From assembly GCA_905479945.1 (NCBI GenBank), contig CAJQOP010000005.1, positions 1 to 42,525 of the forward strand: a DNA stretch of 42,525 bases. The letters are read 5' to 3'. The notes beneath the pieces were generated by a model. The model saw only the letters and a program-made list of their open reading frames with translations. It searched no databases and had not been told where the DNA came from. Position numbers and translations under genes: made by a program. This stretch comes from an uncultured Glaciecola sp. (GTDB lineage: Bacteria > Pseudomonadota > Gammaproteobacteria > Enterobacterales > Alteromonadaceae). Below, piece by piece: positions 25,763 through 34,920 of the stretch (within the stretch, counting starts at the first letter, position 1; every line of letters begins with the position of its first letter).

Positions 25763-28336
25763 ATGAAGCATTGGCCATTTATATTCGTTTTAATCAATAG
25801 CTATCGCAACAGCAAATTTAGTTTAGCTATGTTGATGGCCTCGCTGATCATAGCTGCTTCGGGCTTAAGCGCTGTATTAGTCATTAATAGTAGTGCGAAG
25901 CAAAGTTATGATAACGAAAAGCAATTTCTAATCCCAAACATAAACGCCACTATTGTTGCAAGAACGCCCAGCAAAAAACTCAGTAAGCAAGACTATGCAG
26001 CGCTTAGAATCCAAGGCTTTAATCACTTAGTCGCCGTTGCGCAAACACGGCAGCACGTCTATTCAAATCAAAACAAGTTGAGCAAAAGGCGCATTGACTT
26101 CACCGGTATTGATACGTTTTCACTAATCACATTGCCTTTGTTTTCAAAGCCGCAGGCATTATCTCAGCCGAAAGCGCTATCAAAGACCACCAGCGCGGAG
26201 CAAAAAAATAAGATCAATACAACTGAAGAGCAACAGCTAACTGATAGCCTTTTACAACAATTAAGCTTCAACAAAGCTACCGCGATTTTGCATCCTCAAT
26301 TACTCAACAACCTACAGGCGGCCGCGGATGTTGCTGATGGCATTATATTTACCACTAAAAGTGAGCGGGCTCTGCCTGAGTTAGTCGCTTTAGAAGATGC
26401 CGCGCTAGGCAACGATATTATTATGGATATAAGCCAACTGTTCCGCTTGTATCCAGATGCAAGCCTTACAATGCTGTTGGTAGTTGGTGAGATATCAGCA
26501 AAGCAGCAGTCGGCCTTACAGGGAGCTTTACCAGAGCATTTGCAGTTTAAAAACACAGAGAAAACTAGTCAGAATTCGGAATTAACAAACAGTTTCCATT
26601 TAAATTTAATGGCCATGGCTTTGCTCATGTTCGTAGTCTGTTTATTTATTGTGGTTAATGCCGTTAACTTACTATTAAACGGGCGCCTTGCATGGCTAAA
26701 AATATGCCGCCAGTTAGGTATTTCGCGACTACAGTTGTTTACGGTACAGTTGCTTGAAATTGTTTTGCTAACATCGCTGGCAAGCGCAGTTGGAGTGTTC
26801 TTGGGTATAGAATTAGCAAAGCTTGCGTCGCCTAGCGTGCAAGCCACCTTAGAGAATTTATATCAAGTACAAGTTGGCTTTGGTCAGGTATCAATTACTG
26901 GATTGCTATTACAAGTACTTGGTATATGTCTTGTCGGCAGTGTATGTGCCATTTTCATTCCTTTAAGTAAACTTAATCATCAACTTGCTCATACTAAAGA
27001 TTTGCCTCTATCATTTACTCAGCAACGGTTCTGGAAGCGAATTATTTGGGCGAGCTTTGTATTTTTTGCGAGTCTCGGATTTATTCTATTACACAACGTC
27101 CAGGAGCTTTGGTTACTGTTAGTCGCAACCGCCTGCGTTATTCTCTCAGGTTGCAGTTTGCTATTAGCAAATTACCCCAGATCGCTAGCACTTGTGCAAA
27201 GCATTATTCCAACTCGCTATCCACTGCTGCAAGTGAGTGCAAAACAAAGCTTGGCACTGTCAGGTAAAACCAAAATAGCCTGCTGTGCGTTTTTTATCGC
27301 AGCCACTAGCAATATTGGTATGAATTTAATGGTAGATAGTTTTCGTGGTGCAACCGTGGGTTGGCTTGATCAACGCTTGGCCGCTGACTATTATGTTTAC
27401 AATAGTGGTGAACCTAAAATCACAGAACTTGCCCAAGGAACCGGTGTTAATGTCTATCAAAGACTGGAAAACTATGTGCAATTTAAAGGGCAAAAAATTC
27501 AACAGTTCAGTTACCCTACCGACAAGTTTAACCAGCAAGCAATGTCGTTTTATGAAAATAGTGAAAGCGATAGATTATGGGAACAATTCACTCTAGGTGA
27601 AGGGGTTCTGGTTAATCAACAATTTTCCTTTGGCCTGAATTATGAGATTGGCGACACTATCTATTTGCCCCACCCCACAACAGGTGAAACTGCAAGCTAT
27701 CCGATATTAGGGATCATTTACGATTTTGGCAGCCCCTATGCGCAAGTTTTGATGCCAATAAATATGTTTGATGCAGCAAAATCTAAGAGCTATATTTACG
27801 CAATTCAGGGAGATGAAAGTGCGATAGTTCGTCTACGAGAAGTCATGCTTGAAGCCGGACTAGATCCGAGTACTCAACTAATCAAAACTGAAGATCTATT
27901 AGCTATGTCGATGCAGGCTTTTGATAATACTTTTGTTATCACTGATGGATTGAATGTAGTGACTTTGTTGGTCGCAGCACTTTCTTTAGCATGCGCGATT
28001 ATAGTCCTAATGAACGATGTTCGACCGCAAAATATGCTGATACGCAGCATGGGTGTTTCAGCTATGAAAACGCAGCTCTTGGCTTTATTTCAATATCTAC
28101 AGTTATGTTTAGTTGCGCTTATTTTTGCTACGCCTTTTGGCATATTGTTGAGCTGGATACTAATTTTTGACATCAACTATCAAGCATTCTCCTGGACCTA
28201 TCCATTGATTATCAATCCGCTTAAAATAATCCAAATATATGCAACAAGCTTACTGGTTGTTACTGCCATAATCGCTATTCCAATTGTGCGCGCTGGCCGA
28301 AAACCCCTTATTGAGGATATTCGATGGGTAAATTAA
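25763..28336 (+). CDS. FtsX-like ABC permease (YbbP type)
   Basis: An 857-residue inner-membrane permease. One N-terminal helix (about 18-41), a large periplasmic domain, a first FtsX block of helices (about 280-395), middle helices (about 420-470), a second periplasmic domain, and a second FtsX block (about 725-850). The duplicated layout is that of YbbP/MacB-like permeases that export or extract lipophilic molecules; substrate unknown. It is coupled to the ATPase gene (1-bp gap) and overlaps the next gene by 13 bp, so the three act together. Tandem PQALSQPKALSKTTS-like low-complexity sequence occurs near residue 130-145. Confidence 0.9.
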   Translation: MKHWPFIFVLINSYRNSKFSLAMLMASLIIAASGLSAVLVINSSAKQSYDNEKQFLIPNINATIVARTPSKKLSKQDYAALRIQGFNHLVAVAQTRQHVYSNQNKLSKRRIDFTGIDTFSLITLPLFSKPQALSQPKALSKTTSAEQKNKINTTEEQQLTDSLLQQLSFNKATAILHPQLLNNLQAAADVADGIIFTTKSERALPELVALEDAALGNDIIMDISQLFRLYPDASLTMLLVVGEISAKQQSALQGALPEHLQFKNTEKTSQNSELTNSFHLNLMAMALLMFVVCLFIVVNAVNLLLNGRLAWLKICRQLGISRLQLFTVQLLEIVLLTSLASAVGVFLGIELAKLASPSVQATLENLYQVQVGFGQVSITGLLLQVLGICLVGSVCAIFIPLSKLNHQLAHTKDLPLSFTQQRFWKRIIWASFVFFASLGFILLHNVQELWLLLVATACVILSGCSLLLANYPRSLALVQSIIPTRYPLLQVSAKQSLALSGKTKIACCAFFIAATSNIGMNLMVDSFRGATVGWLDQRLAADYYVYNSGEPKITELAQGTGVNVYQRLENYVQFKGQKIQQFSYPTDKFNQQAMSFYENSESDRLWEQFTLGEGVLVNQQFSFGLNYEIGDTIYLPHPTTGETASYPILGIIYDFGSPYAQVLMPINMFDAAKSKSYIYAIQGDESAIVRLREVMLEAGLDPSTQLIKTEDLLAMSMQAFDNTFVITDGLNVVTLLVAALSLACAIIVLMNDVRPQNMLIRSMGVSAMKTQLLALFQYLQLCLVALIFATPFGILLSWILIFDINYQAFSWTYPLIINPLKIIQIYATSLLVVTAIIAIPIVRAGRKPLIEDIRWVN

Positions 28337-29535
28337 TAGCATTCATTTTGAGTATTTGCTTGGTATCAACTGCGTTTGCCGAGGCAAAAAATGACGATAT
28401 ACAATTCGGTCGAGGTTTCTCAGCGCCAGAACTAGAAAATCTCGGCAAAAAACCCGACCCAAATTATGTTTTGTCGTTTCCAAAAGACCATTACTCTCAC
28501 GACGATTTTGATATTGAATGGTGGTACCTCACTGCTAATTTGAAAGATGAGGCTGGCAATAGTTATGGGCTGCAATGGACCTTATTTCGGTTTCGAAACC
28601 CAGCACTGTCAGAGTTTGAGGGCACAGAAAGCGGCAAAAAGGAAAGTGCTCTGGAAAGCTCTTGGAATAATGAGCATTTCTATATGGCCCACGCCTCAGT
28701 TCATAGTGCAAGCTCACACTGGTTTTCCGAGAAACTAGCTCGCGGTAATGTCGGTAACGCAGGCCTTGAGCAATATCCATTTAAGGTGTTTATTGATGAG
28801 TGGCAATGGTCAAATAACCTTTCAAAAAATGAGCCTACCGTTAATGTGCCTACCGTTAATGTGCCTGGCAGTGCTGGCTTGCTGCCTGCGACACTTGTAT
28901 TCAATGCGCAGTTAATCAACAGTGATGGCACGACACCAAACCAACAGCAGCTTAATGTAACGCTTAACTTAAGCAACACAGGACCTTACATTCTTCAAGG
29001 TGATAAAGGTTACAGTATCAAGTCAGCAGATGGGCAGCATGCATCACATTATTACAGCGCCCCATTTATTCAAGCGGAAGGAAAACTTTCATTCTCAAAT
29101 AGCAACATAAGCACTTCCGTAACAGGCAATGCGTGGTTTGATCAAGAATGGACATCACAATTATTTGATAGTGCAACGCTGGGTTGGGACTGGTTGTCTT
29201 TACACTTAGACAATGGCGATAAAATTATGGCATTTCGCATGCGCTTAGAAGGTCAACCCGACTACATAACCGGTACCTATATTAATGCAAATGGTGAATC
29301 GCAAATTTTATTAGCGAATGATATGAGTTTGGCACCGGTTGAAAGCACCATAGTAGGTAATAAGACGCTGCCGCTTCTTTGGACACTTGAAATCCCTAAA
29401 AGAAACCTTTTGGTGAATATTAAGAGTATCAAAGATGATCAATGGAATCCGGCATTAGTTGCTTATTATGAGGGAGTTGTAGCAGTTACCGGCTCACACG
29501 CCGGCAAAGGCTTTCTTGAATTAACGGGTTATTGA
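28324..29535 (+). CDS. Secreted lipocalin-like AttH/CrtC family protein
   Basis: A 403-residue exported protein with a signal peptide (MGKLIAFILSICLVSTAFA, cut about residue 19) and two lipocalin-like halves. Family motifs are FDIEWWYLTANL (about 61-72), GLQWTLFRF, and WFDQEWTSQLFDSATLGWDWLSLHLDNG in the second half. Some annotated relatives are called carotenoid 1,2-hydratase; no carotenoid genes are nearby, so a periplasmic lipid-binding partner of the ABC transporter is more likely. Its start lies inside the permease gene (13-bp overlap). A 15-bp duplication (28834-28863) repeats PTVNV. The stop is inside a terminator stem. Confidence 0.88.
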   Translation: MGKLIAFILSICLVSTAFAEAKNDDIQFGRGFSAPELENLGKKPDPNYVLSFPKDHYSHDDFDIEWWYLTANLKDEAGNSYGLQWTLFRFRNPALSEFEGTESGKKESALESSWNNEHFYMAHASVHSASSHWFSEKLARGNVGNAGLEQYPFKVFIDEWQWSNNLSKNEPTVNVPTVNVPGSAGLLPATLVFNAQLINSDGTTPNQQQLNVTLNLSNTGPYILQGDKGYSIKSADGQHASHYYSAPFIQAEGKLSFSNSNISTSVTGNAWFDQEWTSQLFDSATLGWDWLSLHLDNGDKIMAFRMRLEGQPDYITGTYINANGESQILLANDMSLAPVESTIVGNKTLPLLWTLEIPKRNLLVNIKSIKDDQWNPALVAYYEGVVAVTGSHAGKGFLELTGY

Positions 29536-29552
29536 GCCCGTTAAGAGTTTTT
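29521..29552 (+). terminator. Intrinsic terminator of the ABC-lipocalin operon
   Basis: TTAACGGG (29521-29528) and CCCGTTAA (29537-29544) form a perfect 8-bp stem whose 8-nt loop includes the stop codon of the lipocalin-like gene; GAGTTTTT follows. The T tract is short, so strength is moderate. Confidence 0.65.
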
Positions 29553-29597
29553 GAAATGTAAACCAAATATCTGTTTTAACTTATTAAAACTAAGGTT

Positions 29598-30014
29598 TTA
29601 ACTATACTTACCGTCGATCGCTTTTAGCGACCTTAGAAATAAACCCAAGCCACCCACTGCTAATACCAAAATGACAATCAGTTCGAAAGACGACATTGTT
29701 TTTAGGTTGAATCTAACAGTTGAAATAACGCCAAAAATTAACGCTGTTATTGAACCTACAGATAACAGCCAGCCTAATATGTTTTTACTATTGTAAAAAA
29801 TTAAACCGATACCAAAAATAAATGGAATGATTACCATGCCGCCTGTTATACCAAGATTACTGCCAAAAGCGCTGAAACCGTATAGTCTAGAGCTCAATCC
29901 AAATTGAGAGCTTACTGTAATGGCATTCAGCAGCATATAAAAACCACCGCACATCATTATTATGCCAATAAAAAAGTGCCCAATACCACCCGAATTACCA
30001 CCTGCTCCGTTCAT
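29598..30014 (-). CDS. Small four-helix membrane protein, unknown
   Basis: A 138-residue inner-membrane protein with four hydrophobic helices (about 12-32, 50-75, 80-100 and 110-128) after a Gly/Asn-rich N-terminus (MNGAGGNSGGIG). I recognise no family and no functional residues. It is 67 bp downstream of the alkaline phosphatase gene on the same strand and converges on the ABC-lipocalin operon. It could be co-transcribed with the phosphatase, but no functional link is evident. Confidence 0.7.
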   Translation of the reverse strand: MNGAGGNSGGIGHFFIGIIMMCGGFYMLLNAITVSSQFGLSSRLYGFSAFGSNLGITGGMVIIPFIFGIGLIFYNSKNILGWLLSVGSITALIFGVISTVRFNLKTMSSFELIVILVLAVGGLGLFLRSLKAIDGKYS

Positions 30015-30081
30015 CTTTTGTTTCCTGTAATAACTAAATAAGTGAGCAGTAAGACTCCGTTATTTTTGAGAATCAACATGC

Positions 30082-31428
30082 TTACTCGACATCGCCTAGT
30101 ATACTAAATATCTTTTTCGCGATGTCCGTATTATTGAGATTGCCAGCGAATGCTTCAGCGCCAGTACCAAAAGCATAAACTTCCACATCAACGCCAGTAT
30201 GACCTGAGGTAGTCCATCCAGTGTTTGTACGTTTATCCAATAACAATTTCAAAACACCCTCTCGCTCTCTCGGTTTCATATCACTGGTAATACCGCTTAT
30301 ATGGTTCTTTTCTTCATCGTTTAATTCAAAACCAAAAATATCTTCAGCGTAAAGCGCCATATCTTCCTGTTCAATGATTTGTTCAGACATTACTGTAACC
30401 GACGCCTTCATGTTTTGAATAAACTCTGGACTCCAGCGGTAGTCGCCGTCTGCACCAATAGTCAACCCTCCCGTACTGTGATCGGCAGTTAAGACAACTA
30501 AGGTATCAGGATGCATGTCGACATAATTTTTTAGCAATTTGATGGTCTGTTCAAGATCTTCCATCTCACCCATAGCAGAAGCAATGTCATTGGCGTGACC
30601 AGCCCAATCTACCTGACTAGCCTCTACCAGTAAGAAGAATCCGTTAGTATTCTCCAAATGCCCAATTGCGCTCTCTGTTAGCACGGAAAGTCGGTGCGGA
30701 TTAGAATCATCAAGAGCTTTCGACAAGCCCATATCAGCAAACAAGCCTAACGTCGGCTTGCCGCTCGGCAATGCTAAAAGCTCAGTGTATGAATCCGCAT
30801 ATTGGTAACCCAAGTCTTTAAATTCTGCGACTAAGTTGCGGTCATCACGAATAAAGTAGTCCCAGCCGCCACCAAGCATAACATCGGCAATGTTTTTACC
30901 ATCTATGCGATCATCTAAAAATGAATCAGCAATTTGATTATAGTTACGACGCGATTCATTATGTGCAATATAGGATGCAGGCGTCGCATGTACAATCTGA
31001 GAAGTCACTGCAACTCCAGTTCGCTTGCCCAGCTTCTTTGCTCGCTGAAGTACCGTTTCAACCCGATTTTTGTCTACATCTAAGCCAATTGCACCATTGT
31101 ATGTTTTGACGCCGGCTGCTAAAGCAGTTGCGCTTGCTGCAGAATCCGTCACATAGCCAGAAACAGATGCGGGGTAAGTGCGCGCAGTGCCAACTAAAAA
31201 CTGATCAAGTACAGTTGGTTCAATTTCATCTGTTGTTGGATCATTTTTATATAAACGATAAGCAGTTGTATAAGCGGGGCCCATGCCATCAGCAACAACC
31301 ATTATAATATTTTTTGGCTTGCTCGGTTTGACAGTAATTGAATCTTGGGGCGCGGTAACTGAGCATGCTGTGCCTAAAACAGCAACAGCAGAGACTAAAC
31401 TTATAGCAACGAATTTATTTATGGCCAT
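30082..31428 (-). CDS. Alkaline phosphatase, Vibrio-like active site
   Basis: Periplasmic or outer-membrane-anchored phosphomonoesterase, 448 residues. The N-terminus has a signal sequence ending LGTAC (C22), a plausible though atypical lipobox. Active-site residues: metal ligand D47 in VADGMG, nucleophile S96 in TDSAASATALAAGVKT, H147 and T149 in VHATPASYIAHN, EASQVDWAGHAND, TADHSTGGL, and the distal SGHTGVDVEVYAFG. E. coli PhoA has Asp153 and Lys328 where this protein has His147 and Trp, the pair reported for cold-active Vibrio alkaline phosphatase. No Pho box was recognised upstream. Confidence 0.92.
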   Translation of the reverse strand: MAINKFVAISLVSAVAVLGTACSVTAPQDSITVKPSKPKNIIMVVADGMGPAYTTAYRLYKNDPTTDEIEPTVLDQFLVGTARTYPASVSGYVTDSAASATALAAGVKTYNGAIGLDVDKNRVETVLQRAKKLGKRTGVAVTSQIVHATPASYIAHNESRRNYNQIADSFLDDRIDGKNIADVMLGGGWDYFIRDDRNLVAEFKDLGYQYADSYTELLALPSGKPTLGLFADMGLSKALDDSNPHRLSVLTESAIGHLENTNGFFLLVEASQVDWAGHANDIASAMGEMEDLEQTIKLLKNYVDMHPDTLVVLTADHSTGGLTIGADGDYRWSPEFIQNMKASVTVMSEQIIEQEDMALYAEDIFGFELNDEEKNHISGITSDMKPREREGVLKLLLDKRTNTGWTTSGHTGVDVEVYAFGTGAEAFAGNLNNTDIAKKIFSILGDVE

Positions 31429-31936
31429 TCAACTAACCAACCTCGATAAAGAGCAACAAAGCGTATTCATCTATAATTAAAGGAAACTATCTCGTTTCCT
31501 TCTCATATGAAAACCTTGTTCAATTGAAAAACGCCTGTGAACAGGCAAGAGCTTGTAAACACAAAATGTGTCATCTAAATATACAGTTAAATATGCCCCA
31601 ATGCCAAACACAAACGAAGTTTGTTTGCTTTATATATAAAAATGATAAGCCTAATAGATTTATTTTAATCATTGCCGCTGCAGCACAAGCGAAATAAATC
31701 GGCTGAATTTTTTTTTAGTAAATTCATTACCTTGAGTGGAGTCCGTCTGGATGGACTATTTCAGAGCACACCATAATTCACACTGTGAATGATGACAATA
31801 AATAACATACTGTTTTTTTATTAACGATTGCAGCATAGGATAAGGGGGTCTTCAGTAAATAATACGAAGTTATCCATCTTCATAGCACCTAGTTACAGAG
31901 CTAAATGTTAGCCAAACCATAATAGAGGAATATAAT
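31429..31936. promoter_or_regulatory. Divergent region, alkaline phosphatase / isocitrate lyase
   Basis: This 508-bp gap holds both promoters. The clearest element is a perfect palindrome ATTCACA-C-TGTGAAT at 31776-31790, about 147 bp upstream of aceA, and a small inverted repeat AGTCC/GGACT (31740-31757). T-rich runs are common. No ORF of note. The regulator is not identifiable from sequence; the adjacent LysR protein is a candidate. Confidence 0.4.
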
Positions 31937-33538
31937 ATGTCACAGTATCAACAAGATGTAGAAAGCATAGCGAAATTAAAAGCCTCTCAAGGTACGCCAT
32001 GGAATGCAATTAGCCCTGAATATGCTGCTCGTATGAAAGCGCAAAACAGATTTAAAACTGGCTTAGATATCGCTCGCTACACGGCCGGTATTATGCGCCA
32101 GGATATGGCTGATTATGATGCCGACTCAAAACAATACACACAGTCGTTAGGCTGCTGGCATGGCTTTATTGGTCAACAAAAAATGTTGGCAGTGAAGAAA
32201 CATCAAGGAACTACTGCTAAGAGCTATTTGTACCTTTCTGGTTGGATGGTAGCAGCGATGCGTTCGGAATTCGGTCCTTTACCAGACCAGTCAATGCACG
32301 AAAAGACCTCAGTGCCAGCACTTATTGAAGAACTCTATACATTCTTACGCCAAGCAGATGCTCGTGAGCTAGGAAAACTTTTTGAGCAGCTTGATAGCGC
32401 TCAGGAAAAAGGATTAAATACACGCGAGATTCAAGCGCAAATAGATGACTTTGAAACACATGTTGTGCCAATCATTGCCGATATTGATGCCGGGTTTGAA
32501 AACGAAGAAGCTACCTACCTTCTTGCTAACAAAATGATCGAAGCTGGCGCCTGTTGTATCCAGATCGAGAACCAAGTCTCAGATGCCAAACAATGTGGTC
32601 ACCAAGACGGTAAAGTGACTGTTCCCCACGAAGACTTCTTGGCCAAAATTAACGCGGTAAGGTACGCCTTCTTAGAGCTTGGCGTTGACGATGGCGTAAT
32701 TGTAGCGAGAACTGATTCATTGGGTGCTGGGTTAACGCAAAAAATCCCAGTATCAAATACTGAAGATGACTTAGCAGCCCAGTACAACGCGTTCCTTGAA
32801 ACAACGCCTGTAAATTCGGTTGATGATTTAAGTGACGGCGATACAGTGATGAAACTTAACGGCGAGCTAGTCAAGCCGGTCCGCTTACCCAACGGTTTAT
32901 TTAAATTCAAAGACAATACCGGTTTTGATCGTGTAGTACTTGATTGCATTACATCTTTGCAAAACGGTGCCGATTTATTGTGGATTGAAACTGAAAAGCC
33001 ACATGTTGGACAAATTGGTGACATGGTGCGCGCTATTCGTGAAGTTACGCCATCAGCTAAGCTTGTGTATAACAATAGTCCATCGTTTAACTGGACACTT
33101 AGTTTCCGTCAGCAAGTATTTGATACTTGGGCTCAAGAAGGAAAAGATACAAGTTCGTATGACCGCTCTGCATTAATGTCAGCGTCATATGATACTTCTG
33201 AACTTGCACTTGAAGCTGATGAGAAAGTACGTACTTTCCAGTCTGATTCGGCGCGTGAAGCTGGTATCTTCCATCATTTAATTACCTTACCTACTTACCA
33301 TACGGCGGCATTGTCTACCGATAATTTGGCGAAAGGTTACTTCGGTGATCAAGGCATGCTTGCTTATGTCAAAGGTGTTCAGCGCCAAGAACTTCGCCAA
33401 GGTTTAGCTTGTGTTAAGCATCAAGCGATGGCCGGCTCTGACTTAGGTGACGCGCATAAAGAGTACTTCTCAGGAGACCAAGCGTTAAAAGCTTCTGGTG
33501 AAGACAACACAATGAATCAATTCGATGTCGTGGCATAA
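31937..33538 (+). CDS. aceA: Isocitrate lyase
   Basis: Splits isocitrate to glyoxylate and succinate, the first step of the glyoxylate bypass used during growth on acetate or fatty acids. The 533 residues correspond to the long isocitrate lyase form (Pseudomonas/Acinetobacter-like) rather than the 434-residue E. coli enzyme. The catalytic KQCGH signature (E. coli KKCGH) is in SDAKQCGHQDGKVTVP, with DIDAGFENEEATY upstream binding the metal. RBS AGAGGA lies about 9 nt upstream. It is separated from malate synthase by a LysR gene, and a strong terminator follows. Confidence 0.96.
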   Translation: MSQYQQDVESIAKLKASQGTPWNAISPEYAARMKAQNRFKTGLDIARYTAGIMRQDMADYDADSKQYTQSLGCWHGFIGQQKMLAVKKHQGTTAKSYLYLSGWMVAAMRSEFGPLPDQSMHEKTSVPALIEELYTFLRQADARELGKLFEQLDSAQEKGLNTREIQAQIDDFETHVVPIIADIDAGFENEEATYLLANKMIEAGACCIQIENQVSDAKQCGHQDGKVTVPHEDFLAKINAVRYAFLELGVDDGVIVARTDSLGAGLTQKIPVSNTEDDLAAQYNAFLETTPVNSVDDLSDGDTVMKLNGELVKPVRLPNGLFKFKDNTGFDRVVLDCITSLQNGADLLWIETEKPHVGQIGDMVRAIREVTPSAKLVYNNSPSFNWTLSFRQQVFDTWAQEGKDTSSYDRSALMSASYDTSELALEADEKVRTFQSDSAREAGIFHHLITLPTYHTAALSTDNLAKGYFGDQGMLAYVKGVQRQELRQGLACVKHQAMAGSDLGDAHKEYFSGDQALKASGEDNTMNQFDVVA

Positions 33539-33636
33539 TGTAAGTGCTGCTAAATTATAGCGGATTAATTTTATTCGCTTATTGAGCTATTAACTGCAGA
33601 GCAACCAGTATCGAATATTAAACGACTCTTGTTCGG

Positions 33637-33658
33637 CGCCCTTCGGGGCGTTTTTTTT
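33637..33658 (+). terminator. Intrinsic terminator of aceA
   Basis: CGCCC (33637-33641), a stable TTCG tetraloop and GGGCG (33646-33650) followed by eight T. It isolates aceA from the LysR gene downstream. Confidence 0.9.
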
Positions 33659-33781
33659 ATTGAGGAATTTTATTAAGTATTTAACATATTAACAATCAGT
33701 GATACAAATCAAGTTAAGCAAGCTTGTGAGCTCAATGTATTATCAATTAGCCTTCATTTATGGTTATATTAACGCCTGTTA

Positions 33782-33822
33782 GCCTTAATTCTAAGGCACT
33801 GTTTAAAAAAATAGTGCCTTAG
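33782..33822 (+). promoter_or_regulatory. Mutually exclusive hairpins upstream of the LysR gene
   Basis: CTAAGGCACT (33791-33800) pairs perfectly with AGTGCCTTAG (33813-33822), a 10-bp stem ending 27 bp before the lysR start. GCCTTA at 33782-33787 can instead pair with TAAGGC (33792-33797) around a four-base loop. Both use the same TAAGGC, so the two structures cannot coexist. No U tract follows, so it is not an obvious terminator; as DNA it could be an autoregulatory operator. Confidence 0.45.
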
Positions 33823-33849
33823 CAAAACACTGAAATTGGAACAAACACC

Positions 33850-34803
33850 TTGAATATCGCAAAAGTTGACCTGAATCTATTAGTATATTTGGACGTTCTA
33901 TTAAGAGAAGGCAGTGTAACTAAAGCGGCAAATCAGCTGAGTATTACGCAACCTGCCATGAGCAATGGCTTGAAGCGTTTACGCGACCTGTTTAAGGATC
34001 CTTTGTTAGTTAGAACCAGCGACGGAATGACACCGACGAAAAGGGCATTAGAGCTGCAACCGATCATACGAGATGTGCTAAGCAAACTAGAGTCGTCAAT
34101 TCAGCCTGACATTGAATTTAGTCCAGAAACGAGTGTACGAACATTTAGAATCATGACCAGCGACTATGCTGAGTCAACTTTGTTATTAGAGCTGATTGGA
34201 CGGCTTGCGGTGCTAGCGCCTAGTATTACTCTAGACTTAATTACGCCAAGCGATGTCACATTTCATGACGTGGAACAAGGTAAGGTTGATATGGCCATTA
34301 ATCGATTTGATGAACTACCTTTATCGTTTCATCAAAAAGTTATTTGGTACGATTCGTTTTCATGCGTGATTGGCAGCGATCACCCCATGAAAGATAATTT
34401 AGATCTTGCTGCCTACTTAAAAGCCAAACACATTTGGGTAAGTAAAACGGGGTTTGGTGTTGGAGTTGGTATTGACCCTAATGAAGTGCAGAAATTAGGC
34501 TGGGTTGATGCAGAATTAACCAAAATTGGTAAACAGCGAGATATTCGTGTCTTCACTCGCCATTACCATGCCGCGTTGCAGTTAGCGAAAACTCAAAACT
34601 TGATTGCAACTCTGCCAAGTAAAGCAGCGAAAATATTTAAAGATGACCCTAGTATTTCGGTGGTAGAGCCTCCGTTTGATATTCCCCCTATTGCATTGAA
34701 GATGGCCTGGAGTGCGCTACTCCACCATGATGCTGGTCACATTTGGCTACGTAGGCTAATCACGGAAGTTGCAAATGCGATGAATGCCGAAGAACAAGCT
34801 TAG
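33850..34803 (+). CDS. LysR-type transcriptional regulator
   Basis: A 317-residue regulator with the winged helix-turn-helix at the N-terminus (about 6-65: LLVYLDVLLREGSVTKAANQ, then LSITQPAMSNGLKRLRDLF) and a substrate-binding-like effector domain (about 90-300). The TTG at 33850 is used because it gives the normal LysR start NIAKVDLNLL; GGAAC about 9 nt upstream is a weak ribosome binding site. It stands between isocitrate lyase and malate synthase, so it most likely controls the glyoxylate bypass; the effector is unknown. The NodD/LeuO-like subgroup is suggested by the sequence following the HTH. Confidence 0.9.
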   Translation: MNIAKVDLNLLVYLDVLLREGSVTKAANQLSITQPAMSNGLKRLRDLFKDPLLVRTSDGMTPTKRALELQPIIRDVLSKLESSIQPDIEFSPETSVRTFRIMTSDYAESTLLLELIGRLAVLAPSITLDLITPSDVTFHDVEQGKVDMAINRFDELPLSFHQKVIWYDSFSCVIGSDHPMKDNLDLAAYLKAKHIWVSKTGFGVGVGIDPNEVQKLGWVDAELTKIGKQRDIRVFTRHYHAALQLAKTQNLIATLPSKAAKIFKDDPSISVVEPPFDIPPIALKMAWSALLHHDAGHIWLRRLITEVANAMNAEEQA

Positions 34804-34920
34804 TAAACGCCTGAACATAAAGTTTCATTCACCAAAGTTATAGCAAACATATTTTACATAAATTAAAATATTGAGCTCATATTTCCTACACTGGTTAAAT
34901 ATGAGAACAGGAGTATTCCA

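Noticed and set aside
31776..31790. CRP site upstream of aceA
   Set aside because: CRP sites are TGTGA-N6-TCACA; here the order of half-sites is reversed with a one-base centre.
32599..33075. 158-residue minus-strand open frame inside isocitrate lyase
   Set aside because: Complementary-strand reading of a conserved gene; low-complexity Ser/Pro-rich translation and no start signal.
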